Shown here: piece after piece, positions 15,903-24,567 of the stretch
Numbering within the stretch: the stretch's first letter is position 1
Layout of the letters: every line of letters begins with the position of its first letter
Assembly: GCA_046294265.1 (NCBI GenBank)
Contig: JBKBKC010000003.1
Coordinates: 62,001-126,000 of the forward strand
Length of the DNA: 64,000 bases
Direction of reading: 5' to 3'
Origin: JBKBKC01 sp046294265
GTDB lineage: Bacteria > Pseudomonadota > Alphaproteobacteria > Rhodobacterales > Rhodobacteraceae
Notes under the pieces: generated by a model
What the model saw: only the letters and a program-made list of their open reading frames with translations
Database searches by the model: none
What the model was told of the DNA's origin: nothing
Translations under genes and position numbers: made by a program

Positions 15903-17230
15903 CCCTGCTCCTCTTCACGGCTCAGCCAGCCGGTGACGGCGCGGCGGCGGTCCAGCACGTCGCGCGCCGCGGCCATAACATCCTCGGGCGTCACGGCCTG
16001 CAAGACCTGCGGCCAGGCCTCCACATCCGCCACCGTCAACCCGGTGGTGAGTGCGGTGCCATAGCGGCGCGCACGGGAGGACACGCTGTCGAGGCTGTAG
16101 ATCTCGTTCGCGGTCATCTGTGTCTTGATGCGGGCAAAGGCAGCCGGGTCGGGGCCGTCCTTCAGGAATTGCGCCAGCACGCCGTCCATCGCGGCCTCCG
16201 CCTCGGCAAGGCTGATGCCCGGCACCGGCACCACGGCCACGCCAAAACTGCCCTGATCCAGCGCCTGCCCGTCATAGAAGGCGGTGGTGTAGACGGCCAG
16301 CTGCCGGTCGAACTGCAGCGCGCGGGCCAGCACCGAGGTGGTGCTGCTGCCGCCCAGAAGCTGTGCCAGATAGGTGAGCGCCGCGGCCTTGTCCTGCGCT
16401 TCGGCATCACGCTGCGGGGCCAGATAGGTGCGGATCACATAAGGCTGCGCCACGCGGGGGTCCGACATGATGACCCGCCGTTCGGCGATCTGCGGCGGCT
16501 CGGCAGGGCGGGCGCGGGGAGGCAGGTCGGCCGAGGGCGGGATCGGGCCGAAATGCTCGGTCGCCAGTGCGCGCACAGTCTCCGGCGTCACGTCGCCTGC
16601 CACCACAAGAACAGCGTTGTTGGGCGCGTAATGGCGGCGGTAGAAGGCAAAGGCATCCTCGCGGTTGAGTGCTTCGATCTCGTGCCGCCAGCCGATGATC
16701 GGCACACCGTACGGGTGGTTGAAATACTGCACCGCGCGCCGCTGTTCGCCAAACAGCGAGCCTGGATCGCTGTCGGTGCGCTGGCTGCGCTCTTCCAGCA
16801 CCACCTGCCGCTCGGTCGCCACGTCCTCCTCGGTCATCTGGAGGTTGACCATCCGGTCGGCCTCCATCTTCAGCAGCAGCGGCAGGCGGTCGGCGGCGGC
16901 GCGCTGGTGATATGCGGTGTAATCCCAGCTGGTGAAGGCGTTGTCGTTGCCGCCCTGCGCCTCGACGGTGGCCGAGAATTCACCGGGGGCCAGCGTCTCG
17001 GTGCCCTTGAACATCAGATGTTCCAGGAAATGCGCAATGCCGGACTTGCCGGGCGGTTCATCCGCAGCGCCGACCTTATACCAGACCATATTGACGACGG
17101 CGGGGGCGCGGTGATCCTCGATCACCACGACCTGCATGCCGTTGTCCAGCATGAAATCCGTCACGCCCTGCGCGCTGACCGGCAAGGCCACCGCCGCAAA
17201 GACAAAAGCCAACCCCAGCCTGCGCAGCAT
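15899..17230 (-). CDS. M16 family zinc peptidase, catalytic subunit, periplasmic
   Basis: A 443-residue M16B peptidase with a signal peptide (cleavage near LPVSA-QG). The zinc site His-x-x-Glu-His is present in IAHFLEHLMFKGT, and the downstream acidic zinc ligand region (ATERQVVLEERSQR) follows at the expected distance. I chose ATG 17230 because AGGGAGGA precedes it; an upstream in-frame Met gives an unlikely N-terminus. It is co-transcribed with the inactive partner by a 4-bp overlap. The substrate is unknown; related proteins degrade small periplasmic peptides. Confidence 0.9.
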   Translation of the reverse strand: MLRRLGLAFVFAAVALPVSAQGVTDFMLDNGMQVVVIEDHRAPAVVNMVWYKVGAADEPPGKSGIAHFLEHLMFKGTETLAPGEFSATVEAQGGNDNAFTSWDYTAYHQRAAADRLPLLLKMEADRMVNLQMTEEDVATERQVVLEERSQRTDSDPGSLFGEQRRAVQYFNHPYGVPIIGWRHEIEALNREDAFAFYRRHYAPNNAVLVVAGDVTPETVRALATEHFGPIPPSADLPPRARPAEPPQIAERRVIMSDPRVAQPYVIRTYLAPQRDAEAQDKAAALTYLAQLLGGSSTTSVLARALQFDRQLAVYTTAFYDGQALDQGSFGVAVVPVPGISLAEAEAAMDGVLAQFLKDGPDPAAFARIKTQMTANEIYSLDSVSSRARRYGTALTTGLTVADVEAWPQVLQAVTPEDVMAAARDVLDRRRAVTGWLSREEEQG

Positions 17231-17321
17231 CGCGTCCTCCCTGTTTTGCAGCAGACCTACGCGGTGCGCAGCTCTGGTCAAGCCTGCCTCATGCGGATGT
17301 GACGCAAAGGAGCTGTCCCGT

Positions 17322-17375
17322 TCTCTCTTTTGCGAAAATACCCATCCAGCTCCCGCCGCATCCCGGGCCGGTGCA
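17322..17375 (-). repeat. Degenerate copy of a dispersed intergenic element
   Basis: On the minus strand a GC-rich arm leads to GATGGGTATTTTCGCAAAAG. It resembles the elements at 32974, 44377, 56444 and 61094 in the GG(G)TATTT core and the A-rich tail, but the hairpin is poor. It lies between the DUF3035 and M16 genes. Confidence 0.35.
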
Positions 17376-17383
17376 GAACCGCG

Positions 17384-17908
17384 TCAGCGCGCGCCGGGCG
17401 GCGTGGCCGAGGGGGTGCGCGCGCCGGCCCGGCGCCAGCGGTCAAGCTCGGCATCCTGATCCAGCGCCTGGCCGCGATAGACGCGGTAATAGGCGTTCAG
17501 CCCGAACAGGCGTTCGAGGGGGCGCGCGGGGTTGCGGCGGCGGAACTCGCGGTCCTCGGCCTCCAGCACCTCGCGGATGTCCGCGGCGCGGCCATGGCGG
17601 CCCACATGGGCAGCAAGTCCCGCATCGGCACCCGCGCCCGCGCCGGGGCGACCGCCAAGGGCAGTGATCGCATCCTCGTTGGGTGTCGGGTCGGTGCGGT
17701 TGGTGCCACGCGGGGTGGGGTCGGGCAGGTCGGTCAGCGAGGCTGGCATCGCCAGCGGACGGGGCGGCACGATGGCGAATTCATCGGGGCCCTGACCGGA
17801 TTGCCGCAGGTTCATCAGGCCGCGCGGCTCACCCTCGCGGCTGCCGCAGGCCGCCAGCACCAGCATCGCCACGCCTGCGACGCCCAAGCCGATCCGTCCT
17901 GCCCGCAT
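17384..17908 (-). CDS. DUF3035 lipoprotein
   Basis: A 174-residue lipoprotein. The signal peptide ends in the lipobox LAACGS, so Cys is lipidated. The mature part is charged and low in complexity, with a conserved C-terminal half containing LEAEDREFRRRNPARPLERLF and NAYYRVYRGQALD, as in DUF3035 proteins. Function is unknown. AAGGAGCG precedes the ATG at 17908. It sits between lspA, which processes lipoproteins, and the M16 pair; this order is common in Rhodobacteraceae. Confidence 0.8.
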   Translation of the reverse strand: MRAGRIGLGVAGVAMLVLAACGSREGEPRGLMNLRQSGQGPDEFAIVPPRPLAMPASLTDLPDPTPRGTNRTDPTPNEDAITALGGRPGAGAGADAGLAAHVGRHGRAADIREVLEAEDREFRRRNPARPLERLFGLNAYYRVYRGQALDQDAELDRWRRAGARTPSATPPGAR

Positions 17909-17958
17909 TGCCCGCTCCTTGATCGTTCCGCCTTTATTAGCGCATCGTCCCGCCCGCG

Positions 17959-18450
17959 TCACGGGGTCTTTCGCCCGTCCGGCGTGGCGCGGCCGTCGCT
18001 GGCGAAGAGGACAAGGCCGATCGCGCCTGCAAAGATCGCGGCATCCGCGACGTTGAAGGCAAAGGGATTGTCGATGCCGCAGCAGGACATGTTCAGGAAA
18101 TCCGCGACGGCCCCGTAGAGCACCCGGTCCACCACATTCCCCAGCGCACCGCCCACCAGCACCCCCGCCGCCACATGTGCCCGCATTCCCTGACCGCTGC
18201 GCCGCATCCACCACACGACCCAGCCGCAGATCGCCAGCGCCAACAGGATCAATCCCCAGCGCACGGCGCCCGCGTCATGCGCGAAGAGGCCGAAGTTCAC
18301 ACCCCGGTTCCAGGCCATGCGAAAGGTGAGGAACGGCGGCCAGACATCTATCACCAGCCTTTCGGCAAGGTTCATCTGCCAGACCACCGCCCATTTGCTG
18401 GCCTGGTCCAGCGCGAAGGTGACAACGGCGGCAAGGACGAGCGCGCGCAT
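17959..18450 (-). CDS. lspA: Lipoprotein signal peptidase LspA
   Basis: A 163-residue inner-membrane aspartyl protease that removes signal peptides from prolipoproteins. Four hydrophobic segments are visible. The two catalytic Asp residues sit in GGALGNVVDRVLYGAVADF and FNVADAAI, with the Asn-Arg-Gly motif of the family in MAWNRGVNFGLF. I chose ATG 18450, four bases after the purH stop, over an upstream Met that would run into purH. It follows purH and precedes a lipoprotein gene. Confidence 0.95.
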   Translation of the reverse strand: MRALVLAAVVTFALDQASKWAVVWQMNLAERLVIDVWPPFLTFRMAWNRGVNFGLFAHDAGAVRWGLILLALAICGWVVWWMRRSGQGMRAHVAAGVLVGGALGNVVDRVLYGAVADFLNMSCCGIDNPFAFNVADAAIFAGAIGLVLFASDGRATPDGRKTP

Positions 18451-18454
18451 CGGA

Positions 18455-20044
18455 TCAGTGCCGGAAATGCCGCTGTCCGCTGAACACCATGGCAAGTCCC
18501 GCAGCATCGGCGGCGGCTATCACCTCGTGGTCGCGCATCGAGCCACCGGGCTGGATCACCGCCGTTGCCCCTGCCTCGGCCGCGGCCATCACTCCGTCGG
18601 CAAAGGGAAAGAACGCATCCGAGGCGACGACCGCGCCCCTGGTGGGGGCTGCGTCCAGCCCCAGCGATTGCGCCATGTCCTCGGCCTTGCGCGCGGCGAT
18701 GCGGGTGCTGTCCACCCGGCTCATCTGGCCTGCGCCTATGCCCACGGTGGCGCCGTCCCTCGCATAGACGATGGCGTTGGATTTCACGTGCTTGGCGACA
18801 GTGAAGGCGAACAGGAGGTCGGCGGTCTCGGCCTCGGTGGGCGCGCGGCGCGTCACCACGCGCAGGTCGGCGCGTGACAGGGCCGCGGCATCGCGGTCCT
18901 GCACGAGGAACCCGCCCGCCACCTGCCGGAAGGCAAGGCCGCCCGCGCGGGGGTCGGGCAAGCCCTCGGTGGTCAAAAGGCGCAGGTTCTTCTTGGCTGC
19001 GAACACCGCCCGCGCATCATCGGAGGCACCGGGGGCGATCACCACCTCGGTAAAGATCTCGGCGATCCGCTCGGCGGTTTCGGCGTCCAGCGGCGTGTTC
19101 AGCGCGACGATCCCGCCGAAGGCCGACACCCGGTCGCAGTCGAAGGCGCGCATGTAAGCCTCTGCCAGCGTGGCGGCGCGGGCCACGCCGCAGGGATTGG
19201 CGTGCTTCACGATCACGCAGGCGGGGCCATCGGCGGCGGCGAATTCCGCCACCAGTTCGAACGCCGCGTCGGTATCATTGATGTTGTTGTAGGACAGCTC
19301 CTTGCCCTGCCACTGGCGGGCGGTCGCCACCCCCGGCCGCGCCGAGCCGTCGGTGTAGAACGCCGCCGACTGGTGCGGGTTCTCGCCGTAGCGCAGGCCC
19401 TGCGCAAGCTGCCCGCCGAACACCCGCCGCCGGGGCGCGTCCTCGCCCAAGGCACCCGCCATCCAGCCCGACACCGCAGCGTCATAGGCTGCCGTGCGCC
19501 CATAGGCCGTCAGCGCCATGCGCTGGCGGAAGGCAAGGCCGGTGGCACCGGCCTGTCCCCGCATCTCGGCCAGCAGGGGGGCGTAATCCTCGGGGTCGGT
19601 GACGACCGTGACGAAGGCGTGGTTCTTGGCGGCCGCGCGGATCATCGCGGGGCCGCCGATGTCGATGTTCTCCACGCAATCGGCATATGTAGAGCCGCGC
19701 GCCACCGTCGCCTCGAACGGATAGAGGTTCACGATCAGCAGGTCGATCGGCCGGATGCCATGCGCGGCCATGGCCACCAGATGCTCGTCATCGTCGCGCA
19801 GGGCGAGCAATCCGCCATGCACCATCGGATGCAGCGTCTTGACCCGCCCGTCCATCATCTCGGGAAAGCCCGTCACCTCGGCCACGTCCATCACCGGCAG
19901 TTCGGCCATCCGCAGCGCCGCCGCCGTGCCGCCGGTTGAGATCAACTCCACCCCCTCCGCCACCAGAGAGCGCGCGAGGTCGATCAGCCCGGTCTTGTCA
20001 CTGACCGAGATCAGCGCGCGGCCGACGGGAACGAGGTTGGGCAT
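18455..20044 (-). CDS. purH: Bifunctional AICAR transformylase/IMP cyclohydrolase PurH
   Basis: A 529-residue enzyme for the last two steps of IMP synthesis. The N-terminal MGS-like domain (ISVSDKTGLIDLARSL, LISTGGTAAAL, GRVKTLHPMVHGGLL) is the cyclohydrolase. The larger C-terminal domain is the transformylase, with NPHQSAAFY, ACVIVKHANPCG and the late stretch AFFPFADGVMAAAEAG. The start at ATG 20044 is chosen because MPNLVPVGRALISVSDK matches the usual N-terminus. It lies between a heparinase-like gene and lspA. Confidence 0.97.
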   Translation of the reverse strand: MPNLVPVGRALISVSDKTGLIDLARSLVAEGVELISTGGTAAALRMAELPVMDVAEVTGFPEMMDGRVKTLHPMVHGGLLALRDDDEHLVAMAAHGIRPIDLLIVNLYPFEATVARGSTYADCVENIDIGGPAMIRAAAKNHAFVTVVTDPEDYAPLLAEMRGQAGATGLAFRQRMALTAYGRTAAYDAAVSGWMAGALGEDAPRRRVFGGQLAQGLRYGENPHQSAAFYTDGSARPGVATARQWQGKELSYNNINDTDAAFELVAEFAAADGPACVIVKHANPCGVARAATLAEAYMRAFDCDRVSAFGGIVALNTPLDAETAERIAEIFTEVVIAPGASDDARAVFAAKKNLRLLTTEGLPDPRAGGLAFRQVAGGFLVQDRDAAALSRADLRVVTRRAPTEAETADLLFAFTVAKHVKSNAIVYARDGATVGIGAGQMSRVDSTRIAARKAEDMAQSLGLDAAPTRGAVVASDAFFPFADGVMAAAEAGATAVIQPGGSMRDHEVIAAADAAGLAMVFSGQRHFRH

Positions 20045-20069
20045 GGGCAAGCCTCCGGTCAGGGCGGGG

Positions 20070-21809
20070 TCAGAGCCGGAACGGCGTGTCGTCACGTTCC
20101 AGATCGCGGATGGCGAGGGGACTATCCTGTGCCTTGGCCAAGGTCCAGCCGATCAGCACCTCGGTCCCGTCGGTTTCTCCGGCAACGACGATCTGCCGCG
20201 CGGGGCGGGGGTGCAGGCGGCCGCGTTCCAGATAGACCGAGGGTTCAAGGGCGAGGCCGCGCGGATCGGCGGGGCGGAACACCCAGACCTCGCCGCTCTT
20301 CAGGGCGATGGACACGGCGGTATCACCGAGGTCGAGCGAGGCATCGGCATCGGGATGCAGGTGGAACCGCAGGGCGAAGCGCAGCGGCCCCGCACCCTTG
20401 CGACGCAGGACGGCGGCCAGCGCCTCGCGTTCCGTCGCGGTCTTTGGCCCCAGTGCATCCTGCCCTGAAAGCCGCCGCCCGTCGCGCGAAAGCCAGAGGT
20501 TGCGCGCATGTGTCAGGCCATGCGTGCGCGACCAGCCGTCATGCGCAAGAAAAAGGCCATGACCGTCCGGCCCCTCGCCGGGGCGCGCCAGCACCACATG
20601 CGCCCGTTCGGCCAGCGCATCGCCAAGACCCTTGCCAAAGCGCGACGAGGAATATCCCTCCAGCGCAAGCGTCGAATGGCTGGCGGTCGCCCGCCCGGCG
20701 CGCCGCCAGTCGCCGCCAAAACCGGTGCCCGACCCGCAGGACACGATCACCGGGCGGCGCCCCGAGGTCAGCTCGAACGCCAGGGTCGAGGCATGGCCCG
20801 AGGTTCCCGCCGCCCCGCCCGGCGGGTCGGCGGCATCCACGATGACCGAAGTGCGCCCCCCAGACATGCGCAAAAACCCCATCGCGGGGCCAGGACCAGC
20901 CTGCCCCTTCACGCCCGAGGCTGCGAGGGCCGCATCCAGCCGCCCTTCGGCCCCCCGCCCCCCGCCGTGGAACCGCGCGAGCGATCCGTCAGCGTGGCGC
21001 AGGGTGCGCAGGCAGGGAGCGATGCGCAGCATCGCCTGGCCATGGGCGGCGGGTAGCACGCGCCCCGCCTCGGTCAGCGCCTGCGCGGCCCAGGTCAGGA
21101 GCGTGAGCACCTCCAGCAGGTCCTCGGGGTTGCGCGAGGGGATGCCGCCCTGCGCGTCGATGACATTGGCGCAATCCTCGGCCAGCGCTGCCAGCGCTGC
21201 CCCTACCTGTGCCTGCGTGCCGGTCAGGGCGAGGGCCGCATAGATCAGGCCGGTCAGCGCCTCAAAGCGCGGCAGGCCGGGTGCGGCGGCGTGCCAGCGG
21301 CGGTCCAGAAAGGCCACCTGCGCGGACAGGACGGCAAAGAACGTCGCCGCCTGCGCCTTGTCGCGCCCGTTCAGAAGAAAGATCGCGTGGTTGATCAGCC
21401 GGATCAGCCGCCGTCCCGTTAGGTCGGGCACCCAGCCGGGGCCGCGCCCGCGTCCGTAGCGCGCGATCCAGTCCCAGACCCAGTCCTGCGCCCTTGCCCT
21501 TGCGCCCGCATCGCCGAGGGCCGCCAGATCGTCCAGCCAGGTAAAGCCATGCGCCTCGGCCATAAAGGCGGGGTCGGGGGGGGCCACGGACCACAGCGTC
21601 TTGCCCGGCGCCTCGATCAGCCGACCGGCCATCAGGAAATGCCCCGACACCAGATGCCGCCCGCGCGCCTGCATCCCGATCGAGCGTGGCTCGGGCTGCG
21701 AGACAAAGCCGGTCGCGGGTTTTACCCGGGCGGCCGCACGCGCCGCGCGGCCGTTGGCCCGTGTCTCGGCCCAGGCAGCCAATCGCTCTGCCAGCCCGCC
21801 CGTTGCCAT
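20070..21809 (-). CDS. Heparinase II/III family protein
   Basis: A 579-residue protein of the heparinase II/III-like family. An N-terminal alpha-helical toroid contains WDWIARYGRGRGPGW, GRRLIRLINHAIFLLNG and RRWHAAAPGLPRFEALTGL. The C-terminal beta-sandwich begins near SGGRTSVIVDAADPPG and contains GHASTLAFELTSGRRPVIVSCG and ATASHSTLALEGYSSS. No signal peptide is evident. The family includes polysaccharide lyases, but the placement between rsmB and purH is conserved in Rhodobacteraceae and the real substrate is not established. ATG 21809 is preferred; a Met at 21833 is possible. Confidence 0.85.
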   Translation of the reverse strand: MATGGLAERLAAWAETRANGRAARAAARVKPATGFVSQPEPRSIGMQARGRHLVSGHFLMAGRLIEAPGKTLWSVAPPDPAFMAEAHGFTWLDDLAALGDAGARARAQDWVWDWIARYGRGRGPGWVPDLTGRRLIRLINHAIFLLNGRDKAQAATFFAVLSAQVAFLDRRWHAAAPGLPRFEALTGLIYAALALTGTQAQVGAALAALAEDCANVIDAQGGIPSRNPEDLLEVLTLLTWAAQALTEAGRVLPAAHGQAMLRIAPCLRTLRHADGSLARFHGGGRGAEGRLDAALAASGVKGQAGPGPAMGFLRMSGGRTSVIVDAADPPGGAAGTSGHASTLAFELTSGRRPVIVSCGSGTGFGGDWRRAGRATASHSTLALEGYSSSRFGKGLGDALAERAHVVLARPGEGPDGHGLFLAHDGWSRTHGLTHARNLWLSRDGRRLSGQDALGPKTATEREALAAVLRRKGAGPLRFALRFHLHPDADASLDLGDTAVSIALKSGEVWVFRPADPRGLALEPSVYLERGRLHPRPARQIVVAGETDGTEVLIGWTLAKAQDSPLAIRDLERDDTPFRL

Positions 21810-21888
21810 GCGCCCTACACCCCCAGCCTGCATCGCACCCGGTTGCCCCAGGTCGCGCGCACCACCCTATCGGCGCGTCGTGTCGATG

Positions 21889-23193
21889 TCATGGCAACGT
21901 TGCGGGGGGCAGCGTTTCAGGGGGTAGGTCTGCCCCCGTCAGCCGCAGCCGCACCATGAAGAAGCCGTCGATCCCGCCCCGGTCGGCCCAGTGGTCAGGC
22001 CGCAGTCGCAGCGCGCCCTCGGGCGTGATCCAGCGCGGATCCGCCCCCGGCAGGTCCGCGCGCTCCACCACCAGCCCCGGATGGCGGGCAAGGGCCGCGG
22101 CAAGCTGCGCCTCGCCTTCGTCGGGCAACAGCGAGCAGGTGCAATAAACCAGCCGCCCGCCGGGTTCCAGCATCCCCAGCGCCCGGTCGATCAGCGCCGA
22201 TTGCAGCGCCACCAGCGCGGGCAGGTCCGTGCCGTCCTTGACGAAGGGCAGGTCGGGGTGGCGGCGGATCGTGCCGGTGGCCGAACAGGGCGCATCCAGC
22301 AGCACCGCCGCCACCGGTTCGGGGGGCATCCAGTGCAGCACATCGGCGGCCACGATCCCAGCCGTCAGCCCGGTGCGCGCCAGATTGTCGCGCAGGCGCT
22401 GCAGGCGGGGGCCGGAGATGTCCACCGCCGTGACATCGGCGCCCATGGCGGCCAGTTGCATCGTCTTGCCGCCGGGCGCGGCGCAGAGGTCCAGCACCGT
22501 CTCGCCGGGCTGCGGCGCCAGTAGACGCGCGGCCAGCGCCGCGCCCGCATCCTGCACCCAGAATGCGCCCTCGGCATAACCCGGCAGGGCGCTGACCTGT
22601 CCGGCGCCGTGCAAGCGCAGGCTGCCGGTGGGCAGGGCCTCGGCCCCCGGTAGGACAAGCGCGGCGCCGGGCCGGGGGGTCAGGTCCAGCGGCGGCACGC
22701 CCGCCTGCACAGCCTCCATCGCCTCGACCGCCGGCCGCCCCCAGGCCGCGACCAGCGGGCGGCGCAGCCATGGCGGCAGTTTCTGCGGCCCGCCCAGTTG
22801 CACGGGTTGCGCCGCCACCTGCCGCAGCACCGCGTTCACCAGCCCGGCGAAGGCCCCCGTGCGCCGCCCGTGCCGCATCGCATCGACCAGCGCATTGACC
22901 ACGCCATGCGCCGCCGCCCCCTCGGCCAGTTCCACCACCCCCAGCCGCAGCGCGTTGCGCGCGCTGCGCGGCGGGGACTGCCGCAGATAGGGGGCCAGCA
23001 CCGCATCCGCCGCCGCCAGATGCCGCAGGACCGAGGTCGCGAGCCGCTGCGCCCGCGCGCGGTCCGCCGGGGCCAGCCCTGCCAGCGGGCCCGGTCCGGC
23101 CTCAGCCACCTCGGCCAGCATCCGGCGCTCGCCCAGGACCGCATCCAGCAACCCCACCGTGGCCACCCGCGCCGCCGTGCCCCCTGCCATCAT
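21889..23193 (-). CDS. rsmB: 16S rRNA m5C967 methyltransferase RsmB-like
   Basis: A 434-residue RNA (cytosine-5)-methyltransferase. The N-terminal NusB-like domain contains RNALRLGVVELAEG and HGVVNALVDAMR. The Rossmann methyltransferase domain has the SAM motif LDLCAAPGGKTMQLA, the proline-cysteine motif LLDAPCSATGTIRRHPD and the catalytic-Cys motif VYCTCSLLPDEGE. I start at ATG 23193, with AAGGTG eight bases upstream; a 116-residue upstream extension is not family-like. It is divergent from the DUF1674 gene, 71 bp away. Confidence 0.93.
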   Translation of the reverse strand: MMAGGTAARVATVGLLDAVLGERRMLAEVAEAGPGPLAGLAPADRARAQRLATSVLRHLAAADAVLAPYLRQSPPRSARNALRLGVVELAEGAAAHGVVNALVDAMRHGRRTGAFAGLVNAVLRQVAAQPVQLGGPQKLPPWLRRPLVAAWGRPAVEAMEAVQAGVPPLDLTPRPGAALVLPGAEALPTGSLRLHGAGQVSALPGYAEGAFWVQDAGAALAARLLAPQPGETVLDLCAAPGGKTMQLAAMGADVTAVDISGPRLQRLRDNLARTGLTAGIVAADVLHWMPPEPVAAVLLDAPCSATGTIRRHPDLPFVKDGTDLPALVALQSALIDRALGMLEPGGRLVYCTCSLLPDEGEAQLAAALARHPGLVVERADLPGADPRWITPEGALRLRPDHWADRGGIDGFFMVRLRLTGADLPPETLPPATLP

Positions 23194-23264
23194 CGCCTGC
23201 ACCTTGCTTGAGTATGCTCCCCTGCTGCGTATATCAGTGGCAAGTCTGGAACAAGGAACCGCCC

Positions 23265-23444
23265 ATGTCCGAAACATCTGCGTCCGATCTGCCCCCCGCA
23301 GCCCAGCGGGCCCTTGCCGAAGCCGAGGCGCGCCGGGCGGCGGCGGCCAAGCTGGACCTGCCGCCAGAGCTTGGCGGCCGCAATGGACCAGAGCCTGTTC
23401 GCTATGGTGACTGGGAAAAGAAGGGCATCGCCATCGACTTTTGA
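23265..23444 (+). CDS. DUF1674 protein, SDHAF4-like
   Basis: A 59-residue protein of the DUF1674 family. The C-terminal signature GGRNGPEPVRYGDWEKKG followed by a terminal IDF is the conserved part. The family includes eukaryotic SDHAF4, which helps assemble the flavinated succinate dehydrogenase subunit, so a similar chaperone role is plausible. The start ATG 23265 has AAGGAA upstream. The gene is next to rsmB in divergent orientation, a common arrangement in this family of bacteria. Confidence 0.85.
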   Translation: MSETSASDLPPAAQRALAEAEARRAAAAKLDLPPELGGRNGPEPVRYGDWEKKGIAIDF

Positions 23445-23528
23445 CGTGCCGAAGGCCAGCGCGGGGGGCGGGCAAGAATTCCTGCGCGGCGGCTTGTGAT
23501 ACCCCGGGCACCGGCCTACATGCCGACC

Positions 23529-24365
23529 ATGAGAATGGCACTTCCCTTCATGCCCAAGCCGACATTCGTGCCGGTAATCCGCCTCAGCGGCACCATTGCC
23601 GCTGGTCGTGGCGGCCTTGGTGGCACGCCGCTTTCGGACGCGGGTCTTGCCCCGCTGATCGAACGCGCGTTCTACCGTGGCCGCGCTGCCGCCGTCGCGC
23701 TGATCGTCAATTCGCCGGGCGGATCGCCTGTGCAATCCAGCCTGATCGGGGCCCGCATCCAGCGTCTTGCGGATGAGCACAAGACGCCGGTGCATTGCTT
23801 TGTCGAGGATGTTGCCGCCTCAGGCGGCTATTGGCTGGCCTGTGCGGGCGATGACATCTGGGTTGACGACTGTTCGATTGTCGGCTCCATCGGCGTGATC
23901 TTTGCAAGCTTCGGCTTTCCCGAACTGATGAAACGGCAGGGGATCGAGCGGCGCGTGGTTACCGCCGGGCGGTCGAAATCATTGGCCGATCCGTTCCTGC
24001 CCGAAAAGCCCGAGGATGTGGAGCGGCTGCGTGCGCTGCAGGCGCCGATCCATCAGGCCTTCATCGAGCATGTGAAGGCGCGGCGCGGGGCGCGGCTGGA
24101 TGCGGGTGCGGATTTGTTCAACGCCGATGTCTGGGTGGGCCAGGATGCGGTCAAGGTGGGTCTGGCGGATGGCGTGGCCCATGTGGTGCCGAAGCTGAAG
24201 GCACTTTACGGCGACAAGGTGCGGCTGGTGCCGATGGGCCAGCGCCGCAGCCTTTTGCAGCGGCTTGGCGGCGCGTCGCTGGGGGCCGACGTGGGTATGG
24301 GGTTGACCCGCGCGGCGCTGACCGAGGTCGAGGACCGCGCCGCCTGGGCGCGGTTCGGGCTGTGA
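23529..24365 (+). CDS. S49 family signal-peptide-peptidase-like protease
   Basis: A 278-residue S49 (SppA/SohB-type) serine protease, single-domain form. The substrate-binding strand is VNSPGGSPVQS, the nucleophile region is VEDVAASGGYWLA, and the candidate catalytic Lys is in AGRSKSLADPF. Membrane association may be weak, because no strong N-terminal helix is seen. ATG 23529 is chosen (MRMALPFMP); starts at 23496 and 23535 are possible. It follows the DUF1674 gene by 84 bp. Members digest leftover signal peptides or membrane-protein fragments. Confidence 0.87.
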   Translation: MRMALPFMPKPTFVPVIRLSGTIAAGRGGLGGTPLSDAGLAPLIERAFYRGRAAAVALIVNSPGGSPVQSSLIGARIQRLADEHKTPVHCFVEDVAASGGYWLACAGDDIWVDDCSIVGSIGVIFASFGFPELMKRQGIERRVVTAGRSKSLADPFLPEKPEDVERLRALQAPIHQAFIEHVKARRGARLDAGADLFNADVWVGQDAVKVGLADGVAHVVPKLKALYGDKVRLVPMGQRRSLLQRLGGASLGADVGMGLTRAALTEVEDRAAWARFGL

Positions 24366-24369
24366 CGCG

Positions 24370-24561
24370 GTGATCCAGGCAGTCGCCCTCTTCCTGATCG
24401 GCATGGCGGTGCTGTCGATCTATGCGCGGTTCCGCCGCCCGCCCGCGAAGAAACCCCCTTCCAAGCTTGCCGCGCCCGCGCTTTGCGCGCAGTGCGGGCG
24501 ACTGACCGTTGCAAACCGGCCCTGCGTCTGCCAAGGCGGCAAAGGTTCTGGCAAGGGATAA
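24370..24561 (+). CDS. Small membrane protein with C-terminal zinc ribbon
   Basis: A 63-residue protein starting at a GTG five bases after the protease stop. The first 20 residues form one hydrophobic helix, followed by a basic and Pro-rich stretch (RRPPAKKPPSK), then CAQCGRLTVANRPCVCQ, a four-Cys arrangement that could bind zinc. I do not recognise a named family. Tight spacing to the S49 protease upstream and the antiporter 6 bp downstream makes it part of the same operon. It ends in GKGSGKG. Confidence 0.6.
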   Translation: MIQAVALFLIGMAVLSIYARFRRPPAKKPPSKLAAPALCAQCGRLTVANRPCVCQGGKGSGKG

Positions 24562-24567
24562 TCCCGA

